From Hysterangium stoloniferum (lineage: Eukaryota; Basidiomycota; Agaricomycetes; Hysterangiales; Hysterangiaceae): 64,000 nt of DNA. Each line of letters begins with the position of its first letter. Position 1 is the stretch's first letter. Positions 34,822 through 47,407 of this stretch are shown here, piece by piece. The notes under the pieces are model-generated. The model did not search any database and had not been told where the DNA came from. It worked only from the letters and a program-made list of their open reading frames with translations. The DNA lies in NCBI GenBank assembly GCA_015178975.1, contig WHVD01000030.1, positions 372,001 to 436,000 on the forward strand. Direction: 5' to 3'. A program made the position numbers and the translations under genes.

Positions 34822-37345
34822 TTGTTTTTTAAGCACATAGATTCTGGCTCGACTCATTGTTTTTTAGATACAAAATTCATGCAAAATAATCTGTTGTCAA
34901 CTTACCCGATAAATCTGGTCAGCCTCCAACTTTTTGATGGCATGAGCAATTCAGTTATCACCCAAACTTGTGATTTACCCATCTGGTTCCCATGTGGAAC
35001 ATCTCAGTTGGTCACTTTCTATGTGACCCAGTTAGACTCAAGTTGCTCAGTTGTCCTAGGACATAACTGGCTTATCCACTACAATCCATTGATTGACTGG
35101 GTAGCAAACAGCATAACTTTCCAGACACCTGCAGCTTCCAAGAAACTGTATCCGACATGGCCTCCATAGCACCCATGGCCTTCCCAGCACCTGCAGTCTC
35201 GAGGACTCCTGTGATCCCTACAGCACCCATGGCTTCCCCGGAACCCATGGCACCTCTGTCTATTTCTCTCATTAATGCTGCAGTGTTTATTAGGGCTACA
35301 AAAATGTATGGGTCCCAGGCATTCACTATTAATTTGAAAATTGATGAAGCAACCAGTCATTTATCAACTCTGGTATCCACATCTGAGCAAACTGCTGATC
35401 TAGAAGGTGTTCTGGAGAAATATCACAATTTCACAGATGTTTTAGTAAGCAAAATGCTGACTGGCTTCCACCCCACAGAGAGTATGACTTGAAAAAAAAT
35501 TGACCTCAAAGAAGGTGCCCAGCCACCCCTTGGACACATTTACCCACTTTTGTCCATGGAACTTTCTGCAATCTGGGATTTCCTGGATGAAAATTTGTCC
35601 ATAGGTTTTATCAGACCCTCTAAGTCTCCTTTTGGAGCACCTGTTCTGTTTGTCAAGAAGAAGGATGGATCCCTTAGACTATGTGTTGATTTCAGAGGAC
35701 TCAATGCTGTCACAAAAAAGGATAAGTATCCACTCCGACTTATATCTGACCTGCTCGATGCTCCACAGAATGCCCAGATTATACCAAAATAGACCTTAAA
35801 CATGCCTACCATTTGGTCTGGATCTCCGTGGGAGACAAATGGAAAAGCACTTTCAGAACCCATTATGGGGCCTTTGAGTGGTTGGTGATGCCCTTTGGAC
35901 TCACTGATACTCCATCTGTTTTTCAATGTTTTATTAATGACATTTTCTCTGACATGCTTGATGTATGCATCATTGTTTACTTGGATGACATTCTTATTTA
36001 CTCTGAGGACCCTGCAGAACATGACAAACAAGTCTGTGAAGTTCTCCGGAGACTCAGACAACATAGTTTATTCACAAATGGTAAAAAGTGTACTCTTGAC
36101 ACAGACTCCGTGGAATACCTGGGTTTCATAATGGGACCCAGCAGACTCTGTATGGATGAAACTAAAGTACAAGTCATCAAAGATTGGCCAGAACCTAGAA
36201 AAGTCAAAGATATACAATCTTTCCTCCACTTTCCCAATTTTTACTGACAATTTATCTGCGGATATTCTGACATCACAGTTCCCCTTACCCATCTTACACA
36301 CAAGGATACTCCATGGAATTTTAATGATCAGTGTCAAAAAGCTTTCAATCTTTTAAAAGATTCTTTTTCATCAGCTCCTATTCTGTCACATTGGAAACCA
36401 GACTTTCCACTCATTGTTGAGACAGACACCTCAGACTATGCACTTGGAGCCATTCTGTCTATCCAGGACTCCAATGGAGAAGTTCACCCCATGGCTTTTC
36501 TGTCCCAGACTTTCACTGGAGCAGAGCTCAATTATGATGTTCATGACAAGGCACTCCTAGCAATTTATTCAGCTTTCAAAATGTGGTGACACTATTTGGA
36601 AGGCTCAGGAATTCTGATTGATGTTGTAACAGATCACAAAAACCTGGAATACTTTTCTAACACGAAACTTTTGACCTGTCAGCAGGCCTGCTGGTCTGAA
36701 TACCTATCAGCCTTCAATATGATTATCCATTTTCGACCTAGTTGCCTTGGTGGCAAACCTGACACTTCAACTAGATGATGGGACACCTATCCTAAAGAGG
36801 GGAGCAATGACTATGCCACAGTAAACCCACACAACTTGAAACCTATTTTCACGAATCAGCAGCTTACCGCATCAGTCCATGTGACTTTCCTCATCCATCC
36901 CATCATCCATGGAATTATCATTATGGATACTGAGAAGTTACATCAAGATATTCTATCAGCAATTCCACTAGACCCGACAACTAAAGCACACCTTAACCCT
37001 GTCAACCCCAGTCAACCCCTGTGGTCTCTTGATCAGCATGGTTTCATTAGACTTGACAATCACATATATGTACCAGACTCCAATGGCCTCCACCTCAGGA
37101 TCCTCCAGTACAAACACGACCATCCACTCTCAGGACATTTTGGGTTCAATAAAACTCTACCATTAATAAAAAGAGAATACACTTGGCCCAGACTCCGAGG
37201 CTTCATTAAGCACTATTGTAAATCTTGCATTACTTGTCCACACTCTAAATCACAGTGTCACAAGCCATATGGCCTTCTGAAACAACTCCCAGTACTGGAA
37301 CACCTGTGGAATTCCATCTCTATGGATTTCATTGAACACCTACTG
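34822..37345 (+). pseudogene. family-D gypsy pol (PR-RT-RNaseH-IN N-terminus)
   Basis: Protease: [15 protein letters not shown] and [39 protein letters not shown], then a stop and frame change near 35790, then THYGAFEWLVMPFGL and IIVYLDDILIYSEDP. RNase H: IVETDTSDYALGAILS, a TGA in [20 protein letters not shown]. Integrase: zinc finger (HDHPLSGHFGFNKT; CKSCITCPHSKS) and the first catalytic Asp (SISMDFIEHL). At about 37345 the reading jumps into the antisense gene, so the rest of the integrase core, including the second Asp and the Glu, is deleted. Confidence 0.9.
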
Positions 37346-38340
37346 GACTCTGAATGTGAAGAGTCACTTCTTCATCCTCACTTTCTGGCCCCTTTCCTGA
37401 CTCCCACCTTTTCTCGACACATTCTGCCAACAGATCATTTGGCTGGTCCCTTGCCTTATTGGAAAATCTCTCAGAAACTGCGATAACGCTGATGCTAACC
37501 ATTACCTTCTCCAGAAATTCATTTTGCCTCCAAAAATTCTGGGTCAATGAACAGAAAACTTTTTCCTGGATATTGTTATGGCACTCTAGTGCATCCCACA
37601 TTTTCATAAGTTCCGTCCCGATAAAAACTAAGGCATCTATGGTGTCCTTGAGGAGCTCGATGCCAGTACTATCCATATTTGGCACTTCAGTTTCCACAAT
37701 CTTGGCCATTCCCAAATTTTCCACATCGTCAATTTTCTGAGCCTTCTCACCTTTCAAAACCCTCTTCACGGCAAGAGTGCACGGAAGTTTGAGAGCCACA
37801 CAGGGATAGCAAGCCCCGCCCCATTTTACCTTCTATTTCCAACATGTCATCTTCTGAATTGAACAGTGGTAACACAGACTGTCATGGATGACCTCCATCT
37901 GTTCCGGAGTTTTGACTTTTTGTTTCTGTCTCGGAAATTAGTCAACTTCCGACTGTTTACAAAGTCACTTACTTTTGGACTTGAAGGCCCAGCCTCTCCC
38001 TCTACCTCCACCTCCACGGCTTTTCACTGTATCCAATAGTTATTGGATGAAAATACAGAAACTTATTGTTTAGACTTACCTTTCCCTCCCTTATCTCCTT
38101 TCTCTTTTCTGCTGCCTCAGACTCCCGCTGCTTTCTCTCTGCCTCTTCCTTCTTCTTCTGATCCTCCACCATCTTCCGCATCCGCACCTCCTTTTCCACC
38201 TTCACCCACTCCAACTCCCACTTTTCCACCTCTTCAGCCTCCTTCAACTCCCACATCAACACCTTTTCCTCCTCCTCTTGTCATCACTTCATCTCCTCCA
38301 TCCTTTGTCATTTTCATCGAAGTTCTTCAACCTTCGACAT
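37330..38340 (-). pseudogene. antisense accessory gene of family D, Zn2Cys6-like, three exons
   Basis: Same position, strand relation and exon plan as the family-A gene at 14102-15072. Exon 1 (about 38340-38080) is a Glu/Lys coiled coil (EEVEKWELEWVKVEKEVR; RKQRESEAAEKRKEIREGK) with TGA codons where CGA is expected. Exon 2 (38026-37973) reads KAVEVEVEGEAGPSSPK, recognisably related to the family-A exon 2. Exon 3 (37925-37330) has six cysteines in the pattern CX2CX6CX10CX2CX6C with one TAG inside, then a helical region (GIELLKDTIDALVFIGTELM). Introns are 53 and 47 bp with GTAAGT donors and CAG acceptors. This copy is dead. The homology across two families argues that the gene belongs to the retrotransposons. 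Confidence 0.65.
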
Positions 38341-38596
38341 TTTTTGAAGCACAGTAATTTCGGCATCTGAATCTTCTGAGGTAGTGATGAACAATGGCTG
38401 ATGAATTGACATGCAAGTTGTGGATAAAAAAACAAAATCGTTAATTCGAATATTTGGAGGTTTTTATACTCAGACCAGCAGCCAAAGCTCTCACCTCCAG
38501 AATTGTGTAAATTTCACGACACGTAACAATCAGCCATCACTTCAATCACTCAGTACCTAATCACCTCTATGGGACTTTGGCCTAACAGGGGGGTAC

Positions 38597-39143
38597 TGTT
38601 ATGACCCATTCCCAGATGTTTCAATATCTGACTTCCAACTTCCGACCTCTGACTATGGAACATCATAGTTACCATATCTTCCACATTCTTCCCTTGTTCT
38701 GCATTTGGTAATTTGTCTGTTGACAAGTATTTACTTGTTTGTTTATTATATTCCTGTTTCGGAATATTGTCTCCCCAATTTGTCTTGTTGTATTCCCATT
38801 TCAGAATACTTCCATTTCTGTCTTATTGTGGTCTTAGTTTGTAGTACAATAATGAGAAGACTTATATTAGTTTCCACAAATTTGTACTTTACTTTAGATC
38901 TGATATCGACTTAGTTTCTTATTCCCTCGTCTTTCTGTACACTCGATATTTGGAACTCTTCAGAACCCTGAATATCTTTATCTTCCATTGTAAGTCTCAC
39001 CTTTGAAATTAAGGACTTTTGAGTGTTTGCGTAGAGGTGCAGCACATAAGCTGAAGCCAATGTCCTGACCCTATCTGATAGTTCCTGACTTCCCAGTGAC
39101 TTTCCAATAGTTCCGGAATAAGTTCCCAACATGGCACTTAACA
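38597..39143 (+). repeat. family-D 3' LTR
   Basis: TGTTATGACC to CACTTAACA, 547 bp, preceded by the polypurine tract. Close to the solo copy at 18433-18982. Contains the hairpin module at about 39010-39065 (AGGAC/GTCCT). Confidence 0.9.
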
Positions 39144-39675
39144 CATTCCCAGATATTTCAATCTTCTGTAATTATCCAACTTTCTGCCCTGAGTTTCTGC
39201 CTCAACTCTCTGACTTGACTTCCAACTACAGAATATTTATAGTTCCCATATTTCTGAACCTCATCCTTGTTCCGTATTTCATAACTCGTCAGTTGATAAG
39301 TATTCACTTGTTTGCTTGTTGTATTCCCATTTTGGAATACTTACCTTAATCTGTCTTATTATGATCCTAGTTTGTAGTACAATAATGAAAGAACTTATAT
39401 TAGTTTCCACAAATTTGTACTTTACCTTAGATCTGATATTGACTTAGTTTCTTATTCCTTCCTTCTTTCTGTATGCTCAATATTCGGAACTCTTCAGGAC
39501 TCTGAATATCTGCAATGTTCTAGCATAAGTTCTGTCTTTAAAATTAAGCACATTCCAAGCATTTGCATAGAGGTGCAGCACATAAGCTGAAGCCAATGTC
39601 CTGATCTTGTCCTGAGGTTTCCGAGTCCTGGTCATTTCCCAATAGTTCTGGAATAAGTTCCCAACACACTTAACA
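39144..39675 (+). repeat. second, older family-D LTR in direct tandem
   Basis: It begins at CATTCCCAGAT, exactly LTR position 11, immediately after the ACTTAACA end of the first LTR, and runs to CACTTAACA. It is more divergent, and in its hairpin module the closing pair is broken (AAGCAC). This is a tandem LTR junction missing the first 10 bp. Confidence 0.8.
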
Positions 39676-42600
39676 CAAACTCTTGGTCATTCTCAGTAAC
39701 ATGTTTCATTGAGGGAGAGCTTAATTATCAGATTGCCTTTTACTAGATGTGATTTAAGACTAGTATCTGCTGCAGGCACAGACAGACACTAGAATGAGTG
39801 ATGGGGAATAAAACCACTACTGTATTGAAATCCACATGTACATAATATACATATACTAGTGGAGAACAATGGGAGATGAGGACAATGGAATGTGGACAAC
39901 AATGGAACCAACTAATACCAAATCACAGTGTGGAAAGTCTCACTCCCTTACAGTGATGGCAACTGCTGATCCCATGCAAATAATCCAGAAATATAAATTC
40001 CACATACTAATCCACATTGTGGATAATATTCAATGATTTAGGCCAGCTATTCTCTTCCCCATGGAGACTTTTGAAGGGCTTAATGATGTGTTCCACATGT
40101 GTCCTGTTTTGATCAACCACCATGTCCCCAGCTGAGACATTGGCAATAAATTTGATGACCTTGATAGGTTCAAACATATATAGCCAGCAGTGGGTATTGG
40201 AAAGAGGAGAACAAACAGTGGATTCATGCAGGAGACAATGTAAAGCTATTTTTTGCCATAATCCCAAATTGCAACAGTTATTGGGATGGGCTAATGAGAA
40301 GGTTGTCATCACCAGTAAGCTTCTTGTTATTATCATTCAAAATTAGACTGGCCTTACTGCACCCCATCAGGGACTGTAAAACCATTTCCATCCATGAGAG
40401 CTATGATACTTCCATTCAGCAACACAGAAGCCATGGATGCTATTCCCATGCATCACTTGTCACTCCTTCAGGGTTATAATACTGTGACTTATGAAACCTG
40501 TGTGAATTTGATCTCAGAGTTCCTGGATATAATACCCCTGGACATTTTGTTGTTTTTGAGACACTAAAGGTGAGATTGCTTGATGTTTTCATGCAGGAGC
40601 ATTACTCATTCATGTTACTTCTTTCTAGACCAACTCACTGCAAATTAGATGCATATCCCAGAGCCTACAAAGGATGAGTGTGAGTAATAACCCTACCCCA
40701 TTAGTCATACTTGAGAAATTCTACCTGGGGCATCAGCATGCTGAACTTGAAATGTCTATGATTCATGGGCAACTGGAACACATTCACCTACTGCTGCAGG
40801 TTAAGGTGAGTGGCAACTGTGTAGTCTCCTGTGTTAATATTTATATACATGTTATCCATATCTGCACTAAGATGTAGAATTTGTCATAAATATGCCACAT
40901 GACTGTGCTCAAGGCCTGTGCAGTAACACAGGGACATCTCTCAAGCTTCAAAAACATCAGGAAACATCTCGCCAGCTCTTAACAATTCAACACAAAGATG
41001 ATGAGCATTTTATCATCAATTTGCATACCCTCCATAATGCACATATTTTGTATCATGTTTTCAAGTCAGCCCCACAATCTAATGCACTGTTAAGTTCAGG
41101 GCTTATCTGGGTCAACCCATGGGGTTCTGGGACAAGTAGGACTTGGTTTCAGCTTATATGCTGCACCCTCACATGATTGTTGAGTCCAATTTCAGATGGG
41201 GGAAACACAGGAAACCTGTGGGGTCTGGAATTATACAAAAGAATAGGGGTGAGGGATTTTGTTAAGTTCCAGATCTTGGGGCAGATTTTCCAGTGGATAT
41301 TCCAGACACTTCCCAGAAATATGTCCATGGAGTTTCAGAGAATTAGTCCAGGAGTTTCCAGGGATTAGTTCAGGAGTATCATAATATTACCAGAGTACAG
41401 ATGGACTTGGCTTCAGCTTATGTGCTGTGCCCTCATGCACTCACTCAGATGTCCATATTTCAGAGGATGGATATATGCCAGAGAGAGAGTTTATGGATAC
41501 TCAGAAGTTCTGGGAGTTCTGGATATCCAGAGTCCTGAGAGTTCTGAAGATTGAGTGTACAGAAAGACAGAAGAGATACAAACTAATTTGAGATTGGCAG
41601 GTTTCCAGTTTTAACATGCACTCTACTCCTCCTACCAATGATTGTCACCAACCACACCATGATTTTGGATTGAAACTATGAGAAGCATATACTATTAAAT
41701 GACTTGTGGAAAAAAAAAGTGTCAGGTCATGAAACATTGCAGGATGGCCAATAATGTGGCCAGTCTGATTCTTGATGATGTTAGGATCCCTGTCCAGTTT
41801 GGACCCCCACAAGCTGTTTTAGCCTTATAACCCTCCATCATCCCACTATTGGTACCCCCACTCAGAGTAGCACCACCTGTGGTGTCCCCAACACTTGTTT
41901 CATTGTATTGTAGCACGTTAGCTTCCATCCCATCTCTGTTCCCCCCATCATTGTGCCACATATACATTCCATTTCCCCCCTCACACCTTTTTCTATATTG
42001 TATTTAGTCTCATTTTGGATTCCCACTCCTTTCCCTACTTCCATTTGACCCATCATCACTCTCACTTCTCTGATTGGCCCTTCAATCATCCATCTCCCTG
42101 TAGTATCCAGTACTTTAATGTATGCTACAGTTTCTTCAGTTTGAAAATTGACTTAGATTACCCCCTTCTAATCCTTGGCCTTTTCCCTCTCCTCATAAAT
42201 ATCCTCGAGGTGTCTTTGGCAAGCCATGACCCTTTACCTCTCAACTCTTAGTGCTTTGGCCCTCTGGTTGACTGAGCTAAGTGTTGATCTCTGTCTCTAT
42301 TGTACTATCCACTGTTTGAAATACTGGAGCACCCTAATAGTTCATATGAGCCTGCAACACATACATAAGTTGAAGCCAAGCTCCACTATGTTTATAGAGT
42401 CAGACCTCCCAACTAGTACAATCTCTATCATCAGCTCCCCAATTAACTCATTTCTTATCATTGGTCCCCCCAACTTAAAGTCTCTCCCCCCCTTTTAGGC
42501 TTAGATCTTAACAGATGAGCACAGCAAGTGTAAACTATGATGGTCTCACATTTCACACACTGGTGACATACAAAATAATCTATTATATTCTTCATGTACC

Positions 42601-43921
42601 TATTATTCAGCAGGAAAAAAATTTCCTTCTAAAGGTGTCAATTCATCAATGTCCACCCACCATCTAAATCCTCATTTTGTGAATTTGACATCCCTGGAGA
42701 AGAAATCAAGGCTAATACCCTGTGCCAAGGCAATTAAAATATTAGCTCCTATAGTCACTATAAATTAAAATAAACCTTTTTGGCAATTATAGGCCTCTTA
42801 TGTTTTATATTTATCACTCCAATTCTTCTTCAAATATTGCTATGATCAAATGCACCTTTCACAGGTCTAAATGGACTTCTGTGATTGTGTGTACAATATG
42901 ATCCCAGGTTCCTTGAGAGTCAATGGTGATATGGGAGGCTCACCTTTTTCTCAAATGTGTTGTGGTGTGTCCATTGAGTGAAATTTTTTGGCAATTGGAA
43001 AGTATGGGGCAAATGATTGGTTCAAGTGAAAGGCACCATAATTGCTGGAAAGTTATCCATGCATTGAGAGTCAGAAGTCTGAGAATGAAGAGGGTCACCA
43101 GTTTATGTATATAAACTGTCAAAGGGTGACCATTAAGTGTTGATATGTGTATATAATAAATGAAAGTATCCTTACCTCTTATTATAGTGCCTGGCCATGG
43201 TGGCAGTGGTATGAACTGGTGGCATACTCAATAACTATGCTATGCAGAAGCAAAAAGGCCAATGCAATAATTTGACAAAAGTAATATAGTGTAGGATACA
43301 TATGTACATTGTAATTTGTAGAATACTTACATATTACATGTAGAATGTCTATGCATCCATACAAAAAATGGCTGAGTGAGAGATTTATGAAACTCAAGTG
43401 GCACCTATGTGGAGCCAAAACCGAGCATACTGTATACAAGCTGCTAACTTACTGTATATATAGCCTCCACATAATTTTGCATTGGCTGTGTAGAGAGTAT
43501 AGGGAGGATTTACAAGAATACATGTTGTTTATTGATATTTGTTCTTGGAAATGGTGATGAAACACTCACCCCTCTCAGGGCAGTTCACCCTTCTCCTTCT
43601 ACCAAATACTTGAGAATACATATTGTGGAGCATGCTCAGTGAGTGATGCATGATTTAACCCATGTACAACTAAAACTATCACCAAACCAATCTTGTCAGA
43701 AGTTGATTCACTGACTCACACATTGATTGATATAAGTACTTCATTACAAGCTTATTAAATGTTTGTGCATTTACATTAAGCCAGCCCATACTATTTTTTA
43801 ATAGATTTAACTCGGGGTGGCATTTTTAACCTGAAATTCCGAGGCATATTTGAGACTCCGCCTTATACCCGACAGTCTTGCGTCACATCAGAATCGCGTC
43901 ACAGCCTAAACACCTGTAATT
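39676..43921. other. old, CpG-depleted repeat DNA
   Basis: There is almost no CpG and no intact gene. Recognisable pieces are an A-like LTR end at about 41093-41259 (module at 41138), an F-like LTR fragment from 41260 to about 41620, and a very old LTR around 41800-42400 whose module survives in reverse at 42350-42384. Other protein-like traces (40010-40250 minus, 40890-41070 plus) are not identifiable. The left edge of the next gene's promoter lies near 43800. Confidence 0.5.
41260..41620 (-). repeat. family-F-like LTR fragment
   Basis: It starts TGTTAAGTTCC and has the module with ATGGAC at 41402 and GTCCATATTTC near 41450, as in the two intact F copies. The rest is diverged and the 5' part is lost. 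Confidence 0.6.
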
Positions 43922-44858
43922 ATGCCTCCCATCTCCCTCGATGAAGAGGTACGATTATACACGACGAATGCAGAGCGCGAGAAGTACGAATCTCAAGCGA
44001 CTTTGTTTGGCGTAATAGTTGCTTTGGATTACCTCGAAAGAGCATATGTCAGAGATTCAATTCAGGCGAGCGAGTGAGTCTTCAGTGCTTCTCCATACCT
44101 GATGAGAGATTGAGTTAATATCCTTAATTTCCATATAAGAGATACTCGCCAGCATGTACACGCTTACTGTCACAATATAAGACGATGCTGAAATTGATTG
44201 GCGACGCAGTCCCTTCAGTTGAGGACTTTATGTCACGGTACAAGGTTCGTGAATATACCCATGTACTTAACAGGCAACTCAATTGATCAGACATTTAGAT
44301 GGATCATCCGGCTGCTTTACATCGACTGAAAGTCGGTGTTCCCGCGACAGTCGAACACTCCAGTGAAGCAGGCGAAGAAACAGGGAAATGGGTGGCAGAG
44401 ACAACAGCGGTTAGTCGTGAGAACTTCGCGGTCATTATTCGCTTTCATTGATAGCCCCCACTTTGATTAGAAATTTATTACTTTTATGGATGCGCTGAAA
44501 CTTCAACTTCGCGCCAAGGATGAACTACACCCTATTTTACAGGAATTGATGACTGGATATGCCAGGTTTAAAGGAAGTAAAGACTGGGAAGGCCGGAGTC
44601 GACTGGTTGCTTGGTAAATGGTCTAGCAGTTCATTTGAGCCGGTAGGGACTAACAAAGACTAGGCTCATTACTTTGAATGCGATGAAAGCGTCGGACGAA
44701 ATCACAGAGGAGCAATCGCGACAAGTTCGTACTTTGCCACTGTTTTGGAGTGTTGGACTATCTATCTAATCCAATTATTATAGCTTCTTTTTGATGTCGA
44801 TCATGCTTATGCTGAATTCTTTCGGAGTCTCAGTAGCGGAAAGGATGGCGCATCGTGA
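43922..44858 (+). CDS. VPS28: ESCRT-I subunit VPS28
   Basis: Vps28 bridges ESCRT-I to ESCRT-II and works on endosomes in sorting ubiquitinated cargo into multivesicular bodies. The ATG at 43922 starts MPPISLDEEVRLYTTNAERE. Exon 2 reads YSPACTRLLSQYKTMLK and VEDFMSRYK, exon 3 MDHPAALHRLKVGVPATVEH. Exon 4 opens the C-terminal helical domain (KFITFMDALKLQLRAKDEL; LQELMTGYARF; DWEGRSRLVAW), followed by LITLNAMKASDEITEEQSRQ and LLFDVDHAYAEFFRSL, ending with TGA at 44856. All five exons join in phase through short introns with normal donors and acceptors. Length is about 210 residues, normal for the family. Nothing suggests inactivation. Confidence 0.95.
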
Positions 44859-45719
44859 ATCCCACCGAATAAATCTTATGGTTTCAGTTCTCGCCTTCAG
44901 ATGTATATTATATTGACTGAAAAATGTAACGGTACCAACAACTCGCTGTCACTCGAGTAGATCATTATCATAACTGCCCGTCTTGGTCTAAGCCTCGGAG
45001 TCTCATTCGTCTGTCACTATTACTGTCAGCAGGAACCACTGAATGTGTTACTCCGTATGAGTTGTCAGGCTTTATAATAATATGTAGCTATACACCAGTG
45101 GAGGAGGCTGCAACTTTATATCTTGGTATTTCGATTTCAAACAGGCGTATATAATAATATGTACTCAAATCTGGCAAATCTTCAGACACAGTCTGATTGC
45201 CATGTGGGGCAAGGATCGCAGGTTATTTGGAATATTTCCAAACGCCTGCTCTGTCATTCATCCATCCTTATCCGCACTGGCTGCTTCCCAACGCGGAAGC
45301 CCCCCAACTCCCCTCCATATTCTAAGGAACAGAATGAATGACTCATACGAGAGCAACTTCACAAACAAGCCCTCATCTTAGACTGATATGTGTTAATCAT
45401 GACGTCACTCTTACTCTGAAGTTGAATGAAACTGAATCAGAAGATCTTCATGAAGCATATACTTATCGGTTTCTTTGCACTTCCACTGCTTCGCGTAAAG
45501 TACTACACCATTTATGTATTAATATTAGCGTACGCCTTTGCCGAACCTTAGTTATATGTATTCAGAACACGCAATTAGCTACATTTAAACAAGTCACCAT
45601 ATTTTCCTATTGTGCAAGCAAGGTTTCAGCCGCATGAAAGAGCAAAATGTCAGTGTGACCAGGCGTGACTCGGCCGAACAAACGGCCTGCCGCCTCTCCG
45701 ATAATATAGGGTAGCCAAA
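44859..45719. other. intergenic between VPS28 and GCV1
   Basis: Moderate CpG. No ORF with recognisable similarity and no repeat seen. The last ~100 bp before 45720 (CpG-rich, CGGCCGAACAAACGGCC) is likely the GCV1 promoter or 5' UTR. Confidence 0.5.
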
Positions 45720-47407
45720 ATGTCTCTATCTATTCGCTGTTCATCTCGATTCACCCGGGGTCAAAGTCGTCTAGGAAATGCCATCTTTAAACTTTGCAGA
45801 GAATCTTTACGAAATTATAAACAGTTTGCGACAACTGCCGCAGAGGTTAGTCTTCAAGTTATCTTTTGACAAATGGCGCTTATTACTGACTCGTCAATTG
45901 TACCTTGGTTTAGTTAAGAAAGACAGGTCTGTATGATTATCATGTCGCCAATAAAGCCAAGATGGTGTCGTTTGGTGGATATCTAATGCCGTTATCCTAT
46001 GGTGACGTCGGACAAGGTGAGACTCACTGGTCGCCAGGGCATACATGAACAAGTGTATAAGATTTCTGAGAATAGTGGCAAGCCATAAACACGTGCGCAG
46101 TGATGCGGGACTTTTTGATGTCGGGCATATGGTGCAATCCTTGTATGCCCAAAACATATTTCAAGGTTCGACTTCTGACGTATTGAGCAAAGCATCCGGG
46201 GACCCTCTGCACTGCCATTCCTTGAACACCTCACACCATCGTCGCTCCGCGCCTTGTCACCATTTTCATCGACTCTTTCTGTGCTTTTAAATGAGCGCGG
46301 AGGTATCATAGACGACTTGATCATCACAAAGCATTCCGACCATGAGTTCTATATTGTCACCAATGCCGGCCGCAGAGACAGGGATTTGGCATGGATAGAA
46401 GAACAAATGCAGCAATGGAACGAGGGACGCGATGATAAAGTCGAGTTGGATGTTCTTGACAATTGGGGACTTCTCGCACTGCAAGGTTGATATACTCTAT
46501 CCTATATATTATGGCCATTCTCTCTGATCACAAGCCAGGCCCAAAGGCAGCTGCATACCTCCAGAAGCTCACGAAATCCAATTTAGTACCTCTCACGTTT
46601 GGCCGTGCAGTCCATATGTGCATCGACGGTGTAAAGGTCCACGTCGCGCGGGGTGGGTATACGGGTGAGGACGGTTTCGAAGTAAGGTATCGCAAGGCAG
46701 ACCACACCACTGTACTAAAAGCCTCATGCCCGTAGATATCTATTCCACCCAAAGATACTGTTCATTTAGCGGAGATACTTTCCCAACCGCCTGTGCAACT
46801 CATTGGTCTTGGCGCGCGAGACAGCTTGCGTTTAGAGGCCGGATTATGCCTTTATGGACATGATTTAGATGAAGACACTACTCCAGTAGAAGGGGGGTTA
46901 ACTTGGGTTATCGGTAAGACTTGTTAAGAAGGTTCATTTCCTCAAGAAATCTTAGATTGTCCAGCCAAGAGTCGGCGCGAAGCGGGGGATTTTATTGGCG
47001 CTGAGAGGGTTATAAACCATCTCAAGAATGGACCTCCAAGGCGTCGTGTTGGATTTATCGTCGACGAAGCCCCCGCACGAGGTAATGATCTTACAGCAGT
47101 TTATATTGTTGCCACTCATGAATCATCCTCACTTTTTCAGAGGGTGCAGAAATATTTTCAAAAGATGGCGAAGCAATCGGTGAATAGCCCTACATTCTGA
47201 TCTATTTCGCTGCTGAATGGTCCAACTACAGGAAAAGTAACGTCTGGTATACCATCTCCTACTCTTGGTTTCAACATTGCAATGGGCTATGTGAAGAATG
47301 GCTTCCATAAAAAGGGTACGGAAGTCCAGATACAAGTCCGAAAGGCGCTCCGCAAAGCAATCGTGAAAGGTATGCCGTTCATTGAAACGCGGTACTGGCG
47401 GGGGTGA
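45720..47407 (+). CDS. GCV1: glycine cleavage system T protein (aminomethyltransferase), mitochondrial
   Basis: The T protein transfers the methylene group from the H-protein lipoyl arm to tetrahydrofolate, releasing ammonia, in the mitochondrial glycine cleavage complex. The ATG at 45720 starts a basic, Ser/Arg-rich presequence ([18 protein letters not shown]). Then come [168 protein letters not shown] and finally [11 protein letters not shown] with TGA at 47405. About nine exons join in phase. These are the conserved blocks of the family, so it appears intact. It is co-oriented with VPS28 but unrelated in function. Confidence 0.95.

Larger units (their letters stand above)
33405..39143 (+). 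mobile_element. Ty3/gypsy element, family D, 5' truncated and internally deleted
   Basis: Order: gag, protease, RT, RNase H, integrase N-terminus, antisense accessory gene, polypurine tract (CAGGGGGGTAC at 38587) and 3' LTR. The 5' LTR and the integrase catalytic core are missing. CpG is low throughout. Confidence 0.88.

Noticed and set aside
42923-43557. Several short ORFs in 42.9-43.6 kb
   Set aside because: CpG-free decayed DNA with no motif; likely shadows of an old unidentified repeat.
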